Positions 46,914-56,220 of a DNA stretch of 64,000 nt are shown piece by piece. Source of the stretch: Enterobacter sp. Bisph1 (GTDB lineage: Bacteria > Pseudomonadota > Gammaproteobacteria > Enterobacterales > Enterobacteriaceae); the NCBI RefSeq assembly GCF_000814905.1, contig NZ_JXAG01000050.1:62001-126000 (forward strand), given 5' to 3'. Every line of letters starts with the position of its first letter. Position 1 is the stretch's first letter. Position numbers and translations under genes: made by a program. A model generated the notes under the pieces. The model did no database searches, was not told the origin of the DNA, and saw only the letters and a list, made by a program, of their open reading frames with translations.

Positions 46914-47740
46914 ATGCGACGATTTAACCCCATAATATCAAGCATCTTGGTGGCAATCTCTTCAACAGAGTAGTTAGTACTGTTAAGGCAGGGAATTTGG
47001 TTCTTGCGGTACAGGGCTTCGACTTCTGCGACTTCCATCCGGCACTGGCGTAGCGAGGCGTAACGGCTGTTTTCCCGGCGCTCTTCGCGGATCGCCGCCA
47101 GACGTTCTGGGTTAATGGTCAGACCAAATAACTTGTGCTGCAGCGGTTTTAGCGCGGCGGGCAGGGTAAGGTTATCCATATCATCGGCAATAAAAGGATA
47201 ATTGGCGGCGCGAATACCAAACTGCATCGCCAGATAGAGGCTGGTTGGGGTTTTACCACAGCGGGAAACGCCGAGTAAAATCACCTGCGCCTGATCGAGA
47301 TTGCGCAACGAAATACCGTCATCATGGGCAAGGGTGTAATCAATTGCCGCAATACGCGCATCATATTTGATTAAATTACCAGGATTTAGCCCATGGGTGC
47401 GATGGGCAATGGGTGTCGGATCAAGATTTAATTCCTGCTGCAGCGGGGCGACCAGCGCCTGTACGATATCCTGGCAGAAGCCTTCGCTTTGCAAAATAAT
47501 GGCGCGAATTTCCGGTAGCACAATCGAGTAGAACACCAGCGGACGATTACCGGTTTGTTGAAAGATAGCGTCTATTTGATCTTTTACCGCCCGCGCCCGG
47601 CTCTCGGTTTCGACAAACGGCAGGGTAATGCTGTTAACCGCAACCGGGAACTGCGACATCACCGCATGGCCCAATACTTCAGCGGTGATAGCGGTTCCAT
47701 CGGAAATATAAAAGACGTGGCGATCGACTGAACTGTCCAT
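46907..47740 (-). CDS. ppsR: PEP synthetase regulatory protein (bifunctional kinase/pyrophosphorylase)
   Basis: PpsR switches PEP synthetase off by ADP-dependent phosphorylation of a threonine next to its catalytic histidine, and on again by phosphate-dependent removal. The 277-residue DUF299 protein has the P-loop [11 protein letters not shown] near 152-162 and the N-terminal [10 protein letters not shown]. It is divergent from its target gene ppsA, as in E. coli. Confidence 0.96.
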   Translation of the reverse strand: MDSSVDRHVFYISDGTAITAEVLGHAVMSQFPVAVNSITLPFVETESRARAVKDQIDAIFQQTGNRPLVFYSIVLPEIRAIILQSEGFCQDIVQALVAPLQQELNLDPTPIAHRTHGLNPGNLIKYDARIAAIDYTLAHDDGISLRNLDQAQVILLGVSRCGKTPTSLYLAMQFGIRAANYPFIADDMDNLTLPAALKPLQHKLFGLTINPERLAAIREERRENSRYASLRQCRMEVAEVEALYRKNQIPCLNSTNYSVEEIATKMLDIMGLNRRMY

Positions 47741-48071
47741 TTAACTGATCCTGAATGACCTGCGTAATTCTATGAAAGCATAAATTAAAACCGGCGGGCT
47801 GCGTATCTCCTTTTTCTCATTTTTAAAATGAAATGGTGTTTTTATTTTTACTGAACGCAAGGATATCTTTTTTAAATTGTTGCACCAAGAATAAGGACAT
47901 AGCGAAACGGGAAATTTCGTCCCGTGATTTATTGCCAGGTATCTGTCTGAAAATCTCCACTTTGTATTTGCTTACACGATTCACCGTTTTTTCATCGGAA
48001 TTAATTATGCCAGGATAAAAAACGTAGTCAGACGTTTTTACCCATTCATATATCACAAAAGGATTGTTTCG
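47741..48071. promoter_or_regulatory. ppsR/ppsA divergent promoter region
   Basis: This AT-rich stretch of 331 bases must contain both start regions. E. coli ppsA is activated by Cra, but I could not find a convincing Cra site by eye. An open minus-strand frame running in from ppsA has no gene features. Confidence 0.5.
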
Positions 48072-50450
48072 ATGTCCAACAATGGCTCGTCTCCGCTGGT
48101 GCTTTGGTATGACCAACTCGGCATGAATGATGTAGACAGAGTTGGGGGCAAAAATGCCTCCCTTGGTGAAATGATTACTAATCTGTCCGGCGTGGGCGTT
48201 TCCGTGCCGAATGGGTTTGCGACCACCGCCGATGCGTTTAACCTGTTTCTCGAACAAAGCGGATTAAATCAGCGTATTTACGAGTTACTGGATAAAACCG
48301 ATATCGACGATGTCTCTGAACTGGCGAAAGCCGGTACGCAAATCCGCCAGTGGATTATTGACACGCCTTTCCAGCCTGAACTGGAAAAAGCCATCCATGA
48401 AGCGTATGCCAAACTTTCCGAAGACGACGCCGAGGCGTCGTTTGCCGTCCGTTCTTCCGCAACGGCGGAAGATATGCCCGACGCCTCGTTTGCCGGCCAG
48501 CAGGAAACCTTCCTTAACGTCCAGGGATATGACGCTGTGCTGGTGGCGGTGAAGCACGTCTTTGCTTCGCTGTTTAACGATCGTGCTATCTCCTATCGCG
48601 TCCATCAGGGCTACGATCATCGCGGCGTCGCGCTCTCCGCAGGCGTGCAGCGCATGGTGCGCTCAGACATTGCCTCTTCCGGCGTGATGTTCTCCATCGA
48701 TACCGAATCTGGTTTTGATCAGGTGGTATTTATCACCTCGGCCTGGGGCCTGGGGGAAATGGTGGTGCAGGGCGCGGTTAACCCCGACGAATTCTATGTG
48801 CATAAACCGACCCTGGAAGCGAACCGTCCGGCGATTGTGCGCCGTACGATGGGCTCCAAGAAAATCCGCATGATCTATGCGCCGACCCAGGAGCATGGCA
48901 AGCAGGTGCAAATCGAAGACGTGCCGCAGGCCGATCGCGATCGCTTCTCGCTAACGGATGAAGAGGTGCAGGCGCTGGCGAAACAGGCGGTGCAGATTGA
49001 AAAACATTATGGTCGTCCAATGGATATTGAATGGGCAAAAGACGGCCATACCGGCAAGCTGTTTATCGTCCAGGCGCGCCCGGAAACCGTGCGCTCCCGT
49101 GGCCAGGTCATGGAGCGTTACACCCTTCATTCCCAGGGGCGCATTATTGCTGAAGGCCGCGCTATCGGGCATCGCATTGGTGCCGGTACGGTAAAAGTGA
49201 TTCAGGATATTAGCCAAATGAACCTGATCGAGCCGGGCGATGTGCTGGTCACCGATATGACCGACCCGGACTGGGAACCGATCATGAAAAAGGCGGCGGC
49301 GATTGTCACTAACCGCGGCGGACGTACCTGTCACGCGGCGATTATCGCCCGCGAGTTAGGTATTCCGGCGGTAGTGGGCTGCGGCGATGCGACGGACAGA
49401 ATTAAAACCGGCGAGAACGTGACCGTCTCCTGCGCCGAAGGCGATACCGGTTATGTGTATGCCGATTTGCTGGATTTCAGCGTCAAAAGCTCCAGCGTTG
49501 ATACCATGCCGGATCTGCCGTTGAAAATCATGATGAACGTCGGTAACCCGGATCGCGCGTTCGATTTTGCCTGCCTGCCCAATGAGGGTGTCGGTCTTGC
49601 GCGTCTGGAATTCATTATTAACCGTATGATCGGCGTACATCCGCGCGCGCTGCTCGAGTTCGAGGATCAGGATGCGAAGCTGCAGGGCGAAATCCGCGAG
49701 ATGATGAAAGGCTTCGATTCGCCGACCGAATTTTATGTCGGTCGCCTGACGGAAGGTATTTCGACCCTCGGCGCGGCATTCTGGCCAAAACGGGTTATCG
49801 TGCGTCTGTCGGATTTTAAATCAAACGAATACGCCAATCTGGTCGGTGGCGAGCGCTACGAGCCGGAAGAGGAGAACCCGATGCTCGGTTTCCGCGGCGC
49901 GGGTCGTTACGTAGCGGATAGCTTCCGCGACTGTTTTGCCCTCGAATGCGAAGCGGTAAAACGCGTGCGCAACGAAATGGGGCTGACCAACGTGGAAATC
50001 ATGATTCCGTTCGTGCGTACCGTTGACCAGGCGAAAGCGGTCGTCGACGAGCTGGCACGCCAGGGGCTGAAACGCGGCGAGAACGGGCTGAAAATCATAA
50101 TGATGTGCGAAATCCCGTCCAACGCGCTGCTGGCGGATCAGTTCCTTGAGCACTTCGATGGTTTCTCTATTGGCTCTAACGATATGACCCAGCTGACGCT
50201 GGGGCTCGATCGCGACTCGGGCGTTGTCTCTGAGCTGTTCGATGAGCGTAATGAGGCGGTGAAAGCGCTGCTGTCGATGGCGATTCGCGCGGCGAAGAAG
50301 CACGGCAAATATGTCGGAATTTGCGGGCAGGGGCCTTCGGATCACGAAGACTTTGCCGCATGGTTGATGGATGAGGGCATCGACAGTCTGTCGCTTAATC
50401 CGGATACGGTTGTGCAGACCTGGTTGAGTCTCGCAGAACTGAAAAAATAA
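48072..50450 (+). CDS. ppsA: phosphoenolpyruvate synthase
   Basis: PpsA converts pyruvate and ATP to PEP, AMP and phosphate in gluconeogenesis. The 792 residues equal the E. coli length. The N-terminal ATP-grasp-like domain ([20 protein letters not shown]) is followed by the swivelling domain with catalytic His421 in [13 protein letters not shown], whose neighbouring threonine Thr419 is the PpsR target, and the PEP/pyruvate barrel ([27 protein letters not shown]). AAGGATTGTTTCGATG is the start region. Confidence 0.98.
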   Translation: MSNNGSSPLVLWYDQLGMNDVDRVGGKNASLGEMITNLSGVGVSVPNGFATTADAFNLFLEQSGLNQRIYELLDKTDIDDVSELAKAGTQIRQWIIDTPFQPELEKAIHEAYAKLSEDDAEASFAVRSSATAEDMPDASFAGQQETFLNVQGYDAVLVAVKHVFASLFNDRAISYRVHQGYDHRGVALSAGVQRMVRSDIASSGVMFSIDTESGFDQVVFITSAWGLGEMVVQGAVNPDEFYVHKPTLEANRPAIVRRTMGSKKIRMIYAPTQEHGKQVQIEDVPQADRDRFSLTDEEVQALAKQAVQIEKHYGRPMDIEWAKDGHTGKLFIVQARPETVRSRGQVMERYTLHSQGRIIAEGRAIGHRIGAGTVKVIQDISQMNLIEPGDVLVTDMTDPDWEPIMKKAAAIVTNRGGRTCHAAIIARELGIPAVVGCGDATDRIKTGENVTVSCAEGDTGYVYADLLDFSVKSSSVDTMPDLPLKIMMNVGNPDRAFDFACLPNEGVGLARLEFIINRMIGVHPRALLEFEDQDAKLQGEIREMMKGFDSPTEFYVGRLTEGISTLGAAFWPKRVIVRLSDFKSNEYANLVGGERYEPEEENPMLGFRGAGRYVADSFRDCFALECEAVKRVRNEMGLTNVEIMIPFVRTVDQAKAVVDELARQGLKRGENGLKIIMMCEIPSNALLADQFLEHFDGFSIGSNDMTQLTLGLDRDSGVVSELFDERNEAVKALLSMAIRAAKKHGKYVGICGQGPSDHEDFAAWLMDEGIDSLSLNPDTVVQTWLSLAELKK

Positions 50451-50460
50451 CGCTGAAACT

Positions 50461-50492
50461 AAAATCCCCGGCATAAAGTCGGGGATTTTTTT
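50461..50492 (+). terminator. terminator of ppsA
   Basis: AAAATCCCCG at 50461-50470 pairs with CGGGGATTTT at 50480-50489, followed by further T. Confidence 0.92.
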
Positions 50493-50668
50493 ATTTACGC
50501 CGTGAACTCGGCGGCGATCACAATAACCAAAAAACGTAAAAAGCCTGGTAATTATTGCAATTGTCCCTTCGTTAGCTTCTTTCAATACTTGAGCCGGTAG
50601 TGAGTGGCGCGCGGTTAATTTGACGCGCCAGGTTGAAATATCTTTTTCACCTCACAAGGCTGATAACA

Positions 50669-52078
50669 ATGACAATCTCCTCTGTCCTGCGTACAAAAGA
50701 CAAAATAGGCTATGGCCTCGGCGATATGGCCAGCGCGCTGGTCTGGCAAACCGCCACGTTGTTCCTCGCTTACTTCTATACCGACGTGTTTGGATTACCT
50801 GCCGCAATAATGGGCACTATGTTTTTAGCCGTGCGCGTGATTGACGCGTTTATCGATCCCTGTATTGGCGCACTGGTAGATCGCACGCAGACGCGTCACG
50901 GGCGTTTTCGTCCCTGGCTGTTGTGGTTTGCTATACCGTTCGGCGTAAGCTGCATTATTACCTTCTATGTGCCGGACGTCGGTGCGACGGCAAAAATTAT
51001 TTATGCCTGCGTGACCTATGCGATCCTCAGTTTTATCTACTCCGCGATTAACGTGCCGTACTGTGCAATGCCCGGCGCGCTAACGATGGATCCTCACGAA
51101 CGCCATTCGCTGCAATCCTGGCGCTTCGGTTTATCGTTTATCGGTGGCTTGATCGTGACCGTTATTGCCCTGCCGCTGGTGGCGCATCTCGGGGCGGGGA
51201 ACGATCAAAAGGGGTATTTCTATGCCATGAGCATGATGGGCGTGCTGGGAATTGCGCTATTCTTCGGCTGCTTTTTTATGACCCGCGAACGCTATACGCC
51301 GCGTAATGACAGCACCGGTTCACTAATGAGCGATCTGAAACTGCTGGCGGCAAATAGCCAGTGGCGCATCGTCTTCGTGTTTAATATTTTGCTGTTAACG
51401 GCGGTAGTAACGCGCGGTTCCGCGACCATGTATTACGTGAAATATGTATTACAGCGCCCGGATATGGTGTTTACCTTTATTGTTTCCGGGATGATTGCCG
51501 CCTTAAGCGGTGCCCTATTATCGGCACGATTACTGGGGAAATTTGACCGGGTACGCGCCTATCAGTGGACGATTATTACCTTTGTGGTCTTCGCCGCGCT
51601 GATTTTTATTATTCCACCTTCACAGGTATGGCTTATTTTCACACTGAATATCGTGTTTAGCTTTATTCAGAACCTGACCACGCCATTGCAATGGACCATG
51701 TTCTCTGACGTGGTGGATTATGAAGAGCATCGCAGCGGGCGCCGCCTCGACGGGCTGGTCTTCTCTACGGCATTGTTTGCTATCAAATTTGGTCTGGCAC
51801 TTGGCGGCGCAACCGTAGGCTGGGTGCTGGGCGCGGTGGATTATGCCCCGAATCAAATGGCGCAGAGCGCGACGGTACTGACCACCATCAACGCGCTGTT
51901 TACGCTGATCCCCTGCCTGCTGTTTATCTGCATGGTGCTGTTGCTTACCCGCTACAAACTCAATAGCCAGCTTGCCGACACTATCGCGCAAGAGTTAATG
52001 CGCAAACGCGATAACAGGGACGCTACCCCTACGCCGCAGACCGCCCCGGATTTAACTAACACAGGAGTGACCCGATGA
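50669..52078 (+). CDS. GPH-family glycoside:cation symporter
   Basis: A 469-residue transporter of the glycoside-pentoside-hexuronide family (MelB, XylP, YicJ type). Seen are KIGYGLGDMAS at the N-terminus, the family motif FIDPCIGALVDRTQTRHGRFRPW in the loop after helix 2, and about twelve hydrophobic segments. The substrate is probably a plant-derived oligosaccharide or glycoside, since the next gene, overlapping by four bases (ATGA), is a GH3 glycosidase. ATG 50669 fits family N-termini, and the in-frame start at 50633 adds a poor leader. No regulator is adjacent. Confidence 0.9.
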   Translation: MTISSVLRTKDKIGYGLGDMASALVWQTATLFLAYFYTDVFGLPAAIMGTMFLAVRVIDAFIDPCIGALVDRTQTRHGRFRPWLLWFAIPFGVSCIITFYVPDVGATAKIIYACVTYAILSFIYSAINVPYCAMPGALTMDPHERHSLQSWRFGLSFIGGLIVTVIALPLVAHLGAGNDQKGYFYAMSMMGVLGIALFFGCFFMTRERYTPRNDSTGSLMSDLKLLAANSQWRIVFVFNILLLTAVVTRGSATMYYVKYVLQRPDMVFTFIVSGMIAALSGALLSARLLGKFDRVRAYQWTIITFVVFAALIFIIPPSQVWLIFTLNIVFSFIQNLTTPLQWTMFSDVVDYEEHRSGRRLDGLVFSTALFAIKFGLALGGATVGWVLGAVDYAPNQMAQSATVLTTINALFTLIPCLLFICMVLLLTRYKLNSQLADTIAQELMRKRDNRDATPTPQTAPDLTNTGVTR

Positions 52079-54447
52079 CCGCCATTTATCAAGACGCCAA
52101 CCGTCCCGTTGCCGAGCGCGTAGCGGATTTACTGGCGCGCATGACGCCGGAAGAGAAATTCGCGCAAATGCACGCCTTATGGCTGGTGCTGTCGGAAAAC
52201 GGCGAGCACCGCGAGCGCACCGATTTAAGCGATGAGTTTGCCGGCGTCAGTGCACAAGCCGCGTTAACAGAGCGGTTAAAGCTCGGCGTCGGGCAGATCA
52301 CGCGTCCGCTGGGCACGCATATTGTGGCGGCGCAGAGCGGCGTGCGGGCCGCTAACCGGCTGCAAAAAACGCTGGTGGAAGAGACGAGGCTCGGCATTCC
52401 GGCACTGTTCCATGAAGAGTGCCTGGTGGGCTTATTGTGCAAAGATGCGACGCTGTTTCCCTCTTCGCTGAACTACGGCTCGACCTGGGATCCGCAATTA
52501 GTGCAGCGCGCTGCGCACCATATTGGGCAAGAAGCACGTTCGACGGGCTGCAAACAGGGGCTGGCACCGGTGCTGGATGTCTCACGCGACGTCCGCTGGG
52601 GGCGCACGGAAGAGACCTTTGGCGAAGATCCCTGGCTGGTGGGCGTGATGGCCTGCGCTTACGTTAACGGCTTGCAGGGCGAAAAGGGCGATATGCTGGC
52701 GACCCTCAAACACTACGTGGGTCACTCCTTTAGCGAAGGCGCGCGCAACCATGCGCCGGTGCATCTGGGCTTTTGCGAGCTCAACGACACCTTCTTGCTG
52801 CCGTTCGAAATGGCGGTCAAGCTGGCGAAAGCCGGTTCCGTGATGCCTGCCTATCACGATATTGATAACCAGCCGGGGCACAGCGATAGCTTCCTGCTTA
52901 CTACCGTACTGCGCGAACAGTGGGGCTTCGACGGGATAATCGTCGCGGACTACGGCGGTGTCAGCCTGCTGCATCAGCATCATGGCGTCACCCACGATGC
53001 TGCAGAATCGGCAGCCCTTGCCTTTAATGCCGGTCTCGATGTTGAATTGCCAAAAGATGACTGCGCACGGCATTTGGCCGAGGCCGTTGAGCGCGGGCTG
53101 ATTGCAATGTCCAAAGTGGACGAGATTGTCGCTCGCGTCTTAGCGGTGAAATTTCGTCTCGGGTTATTTGAACAGCCCTATGTCGATGAGCAGGGGATTC
53201 AGTTGCAGTCCAGCGAAACACGGCAGGTGGCGCGCGATGTGGCGACACGCTCAATGACGCTGCTGGAAAATAACGGCATTTTACCCCTGAGCGGAACGCC
53301 GAAAGTAGCGGTGATTGGCCCGACTGCCGACGATCCGCTGGCCTTGCTGAGCGGTTATAGTTTCCCGGTACATTTAATCATTAGCGATATGCTCGAAGAG
53401 ACCACTCAGGTGACGACGCCGCTGGCGGCGCTGCGCCAGACGCTGGGAGAGGGGAATATCCGCTATGCCAAAGGTTGCCATATTATTGAAAAACGCATGG
53501 CCGGCGCACCGGTTTTCCCCGGCGATGCGTCGGGCAAACCGATGCAGCATTCGCCGGTGTCGCAAGATATCAGCCTGATCCCGGATGCCGTGAGCATCGC
53601 GCAGGATAGCGATGTGATTGTTGCCTGCGTGGGCGATCTTGCCGGTCTGTTCCAGAGCGGTACGGTGGGTGAGGGATCCGATACGGATAGCCTGGCGCTG
53701 CCGGGCGTGCAGCAACAGTTGCTGGAGGCGCTGGTGGAGACCGGGAAGCCGATTATCGTGGTGATGACCGGCGGGCGACCTTATCACCTGCAGGGGCTGG
53801 AGTCGCGTGTTGCCGCATTACTGATGGCGTGGGCGCCGGGCCAGGAAGGGGGCTGGGCCATTGCCGATGTGCTCACCGGACGGGCTGAGCCACAGGGCCG
53901 ACTGGTGGTTAGCGTGCCGAAGAGCGCCGGTGCGATGCCGTACTACTACAATCACAAACTGAAAAGTGGCGGCACGCCGTTTGCTTTCCATTTTGGTTCG
54001 CGCTATCCCTTTGGTTACGGGCTGGGCTGGACGCAGTTCACCTACGCCAATGCGCGGTTATTCACCCCTGAGGTGGCTATCGACGGCGATATTCAGCTGC
54101 AGGTGCAAATCACCAATAGCGGGGAGCGCAGCGGCAGTGAAGTGGTTCAGCTGTATGTCCGTGATAAGGTCGCCTCAATGGTCCGCCCGATACAGGAGCT
54201 AAAAGGCTTCCAGCGCGTTATGCTGGCGCCGGGTGAAACGGCAACCCTGACCTTCACCGTGCCGGTGGATATGCTCAACTTTACCCGCCGTGACGGGCAG
54301 CGAATTGTTGAGCCGGGTGAGTTTGAAATTCAGCTCGGCGCTTCGTCGGCAGATATCCGTGCGACCCTCACGGCGCAGGTACAGGGCGAGCCACGCGCGC
54401 TGCCCGCGGCATGGAAAATGATGAGTCAGTGCGAAATCAGTCAATAA
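52075..54447 (+). CDS. glycoside hydrolase family 3 beta-glycosidase, cytoplasmic
   Basis: A 790-residue GH3 enzyme without a signal peptide. Domain 1 (about 1-350) has KHYVGHSFSEGARNHAP and the nucleophile Asp292 in GIIVADYGGVS. Domain 2 follows, then a C-terminal fibronectin III-like domain (NSGERSGSEVVQLYVRD ... ELKGFQRV). Such enzymes release glucose or xylose from beta-linked oligosaccharides, and the sequence alone does not decide between beta-glucosidase and beta-xylosidase. It forms an operon with the GPH symporter, pointing to intracellular cleavage of an imported glycoside. The E. coli K-12 locus has no counterpart here. Confidence 0.92.
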   Translation: MTAIYQDANRPVAERVADLLARMTPEEKFAQMHALWLVLSENGEHRERTDLSDEFAGVSAQAALTERLKLGVGQITRPLGTHIVAAQSGVRAANRLQKTLVEETRLGIPALFHEECLVGLLCKDATLFPSSLNYGSTWDPQLVQRAAHHIGQEARSTGCKQGLAPVLDVSRDVRWGRTEETFGEDPWLVGVMACAYVNGLQGEKGDMLATLKHYVGHSFSEGARNHAPVHLGFCELNDTFLLPFEMAVKLAKAGSVMPAYHDIDNQPGHSDSFLLTTVLREQWGFDGIIVADYGGVSLLHQHHGVTHDAAESAALAFNAGLDVELPKDDCARHLAEAVERGLIAMSKVDEIVARVLAVKFRLGLFEQPYVDEQGIQLQSSETRQVARDVATRSMTLLENNGILPLSGTPKVAVIGPTADDPLALLSGYSFPVHLIISDMLEETTQVTTPLAALRQTLGEGNIRYAKGCHIIEKRMAGAPVFPGDASGKPMQHSPVSQDISLIPDAVSIAQDSDVIVACVGDLAGLFQSGTVGEGSDTDSLALPGVQQQLLEALVETGKPIIVVMTGGRPYHLQGLESRVAALLMAWAPGQEGGWAIADVLTGRAEPQGRLVVSVPKSAGAMPYYYNHKLKSGGTPFAFHFGSRYPFGYGLGWTQFTYANARLFTPEVAIDGDIQLQVQITNSGERSGSEVVQLYVRDKVASMVRPIQELKGFQRVMLAPGETATLTFTVPVDMLNFTRRDGQRIVEPGEFEIQLGASSADIRATLTAQVQGEPRALPAAWKMMSQCEISQ

Positions 54448-54455
54448 TTCTGGCG

Positions 54456-54480
54456 AGCCCATCGTAGGGTGGGCTTTTTA
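54456..54480 (+). terminator. terminator of the symporter-GH3 operon
   Basis: AGCCCA at 54456-54461 pairs with TGGGCT at 54470-54475 and TTTTTAT follows, 9 bases after the stop. Confidence 0.82.
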
Positions 54481-54612
54481 TACCTGCTTGCCACCGGGAT
54501 TGTTTTAAATAACCGTTTCACTTGTGACGGTATAAATACGTCGCTTCGTTATAACGAATAGGGCTTTCTTAGCAGGGTGGCGGGAAATAATAGCGGTCAG
54601 CGTTAAGGCGCT

Positions 54613-54718
54613 AAAAAAAAGCCCATCGTGGGAGATGGGCAAAGACTACACACAGCAATTCGTTGTTTCACTCAGGGGATTTCCATGCTTATAAATCAAG
54701 ATGTTGATTTATAACCGT
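54613..54718 (-). ncRNA. rprA: RprA small regulatory RNA
   Basis: On the minus strand from 54718 the sequence begins ACGGTTATAAATCAACAT and ends in a hairpin CCCATCTCCCACGATGGGC followed by a long U-run, as E. coli RprA does. The length, 106, agrees with 105. RprA, with Hfq, opens the rpoS leader to raise sigma-S synthesis and represses csgD and others. The central GGAAATCCCCTGAGTGAAACAACG seed region (in parts GGAAATCCCC and GAGTGAAACAACG) is conserved. It lies upstream of ydiK's 3' end in the order known from E. coli. Confidence 0.95.
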
Positions 54719-54724
54719 GACCTT

Positions 54725-54766
54725 ATAGTAGGCATGCTGATTTTTTGCGTCGATCAGATTCGTCTC
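54725..54766 (-). promoter_or_regulatory. rprA promoter with RcsB-like site
   Basis: TACTAT (54730-54725 on the minus strand) ends six bases before the RprA start and is a good -10 box. GAGACGAATCTGATCG (54766-54751) lies around -33 to -48, where RcsB activates E. coli rprA. The match to the RcsB site is judged by position and memory of the E. coli promoter. Confidence 0.65.
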
Positions 54767-54907
54767 ATTAGTTAAACAGACGTGAAGAATATATTGGAAA
54801 TTTGCGTGGAGCAGAGGATTAAACCGCGAGTTGGCAGGGATTCAGTGATTAAAATGATAAGTAATGCTTACGATTAATTAAGGCGGGCTACCCCGCCTTG
54901 ATTATTT

Positions 54908-56014
54908 TCACAGCTGAGAGGTGGTCTCTTCGGCTTCGTTTAGCGGCTCGACGTTAGTCGTCGGTTCCGGCACCTCATTGACCCACGCGGAGAACAGGCG
55001 CCAGGACACCGCCAGTAAGACCGGACCGATAAACAGCCCAATCATACCAAACGCTACCAGCCCGCCAATCACCCCGGAAAGAATGAGGATCAGCGGTAAG
55101 TCCGCGCCCAGACGAATCAGCACCGGGCGGATAACGTTATCAAGCAGGGCGACGATGCCGCTCCACACCAGTAATACCGTTCCCCAGGTGGAATCGCCGC
55201 TCCAGTAAAGCCAGATAATAGCCGGAATTAACACCGGTAACGGCCCGAGCTGAACTAAGCAGGTCATCAGCATAAGCACGGTTAATAATGTGGCATAGGG
55301 CACGCCGGACACTGCCAGACCAATGCCGCCAAGCACGGCCTGCACCAGCGCCGTCACCACCACGCCGAGCGCCACGGCGCGAATGGCCTGGCCTGCCAGC
55401 ACCACGGCGGCGTCACCGCGGTTGCCCGCCAGCCGTACGGCGAAATGGCGGATCCCGCGGGCAACGTGCTCACCGCGCCAGTACAGCAGGGCGCTGAACA
55501 ATAACATCAAACCGCAGTGCAGCATAAAACGCCCTATATGTGCCGCCTGGCCGACAAACCAGGTGGTTGTCGCTCCAGCGTACGGCCGCAGACGGGACAT
55601 AAATGCGCTCCCGCCCATATCCAGCAGGTTGTGCCAGCCGGCGTAAAGTTTACCGCCAACATAGGGAATGCTATTAAGCCAGGCTAAATCCGGCGGCGTT
55701 ATCGCGCCGGTGCTAATCGCATGGACCACCGGGCCGCCGGAATCGACGAGGCTATTCACCAGCAGGGCGACAGGAATGATAAACAGCAGAATTAACAGCA
55801 GCATCATCACCAGCACCGCCAGCGATCGGCGGCCAAACAGCGTATACTGCAGGCGCAGCAACAACGGCCAGGTGGCAATGACGACCGTTCCTGCCCAGGC
55901 AAAGCCGAGAATAAAAGGCTGCACCACCCACAAGCAGGCGATAATCATAAGCGCTAAAAACAGTACCGACAGCATGATTTGCGGTACATCCCTGGACTGA
56001 CGTAGATCAACCAT
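54908..56014 (-). CDS. ydiK: AI-2E family membrane protein YdiK
   Basis: A 368-residue membrane protein of the AI-2E/UPF0118 family matching E. coli YdiK (370). About eight hydrophobic segments are visible, with conserved RPYAGATTTWFVGQAAHIG and the glycine/proline-rich LGPLPVLIPAIIWLYWSGD and IRPVLIRLGADLPLILILSGVIGG regions (here split in parts). Family members include exporters of AI-2 and Na+/H+ antiporters. The substrate of YdiK is unknown. It is divergent from ydiJ. Confidence 0.94.
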   Translation of the reverse strand: MVDLRQSRDVPQIMLSVLFLALMIIACLWVVQPFILGFAWAGTVVIATWPLLLRLQYTLFGRRSLAVLVMMLLLILLFIIPVALLVNSLVDSGGPVVHAISTGAITPPDLAWLNSIPYVGGKLYAGWHNLLDMGGSAFMSRLRPYAGATTTWFVGQAAHIGRFMLHCGLMLLFSALLYWRGEHVARGIRHFAVRLAGNRGDAAVVLAGQAIRAVALGVVVTALVQAVLGGIGLAVSGVPYATLLTVLMLMTCLVQLGPLPVLIPAIIWLYWSGDSTWGTVLLVWSGIVALLDNVIRPVLIRLGADLPLILILSGVIGGLVAFGMIGLFIGPVLLAVSWRLFSAWVNEVPEPTTNVEPLNEAEETTSQL

Positions 56015-56220
56015 ATGATTTACTCACCTTCTTGAGTGACCAAAATTCCGTGTGTTAAGAAAAACACCTTAGTTAATAATTAATGATTTCAGGCATTTTG
56101 CCCAGCCCGATTGTGCTGGTAATTCTCATGGGCGCATACGAAAAAAATGTGATACAACGGATCGCTGTAAGCAAACGATAAACTCTTCACAACATCAACA
56201 GTCAGGCAGGGTCAAGCATA

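Noticed and set aside
47823-48257. Minus-strand frame across the ppsR-ppsA gap
   Set aside because: It begins inside ppsA in antisense and has no ribosome-binding site or recognisable sequence. The gap is better explained as a divergent promoter region.
49821-50585. 254-codon minus-strand frame over the end of ppsA
   Set aside because: It is antisense to the conserved PEP-binding domain and crosses the ppsA terminator.
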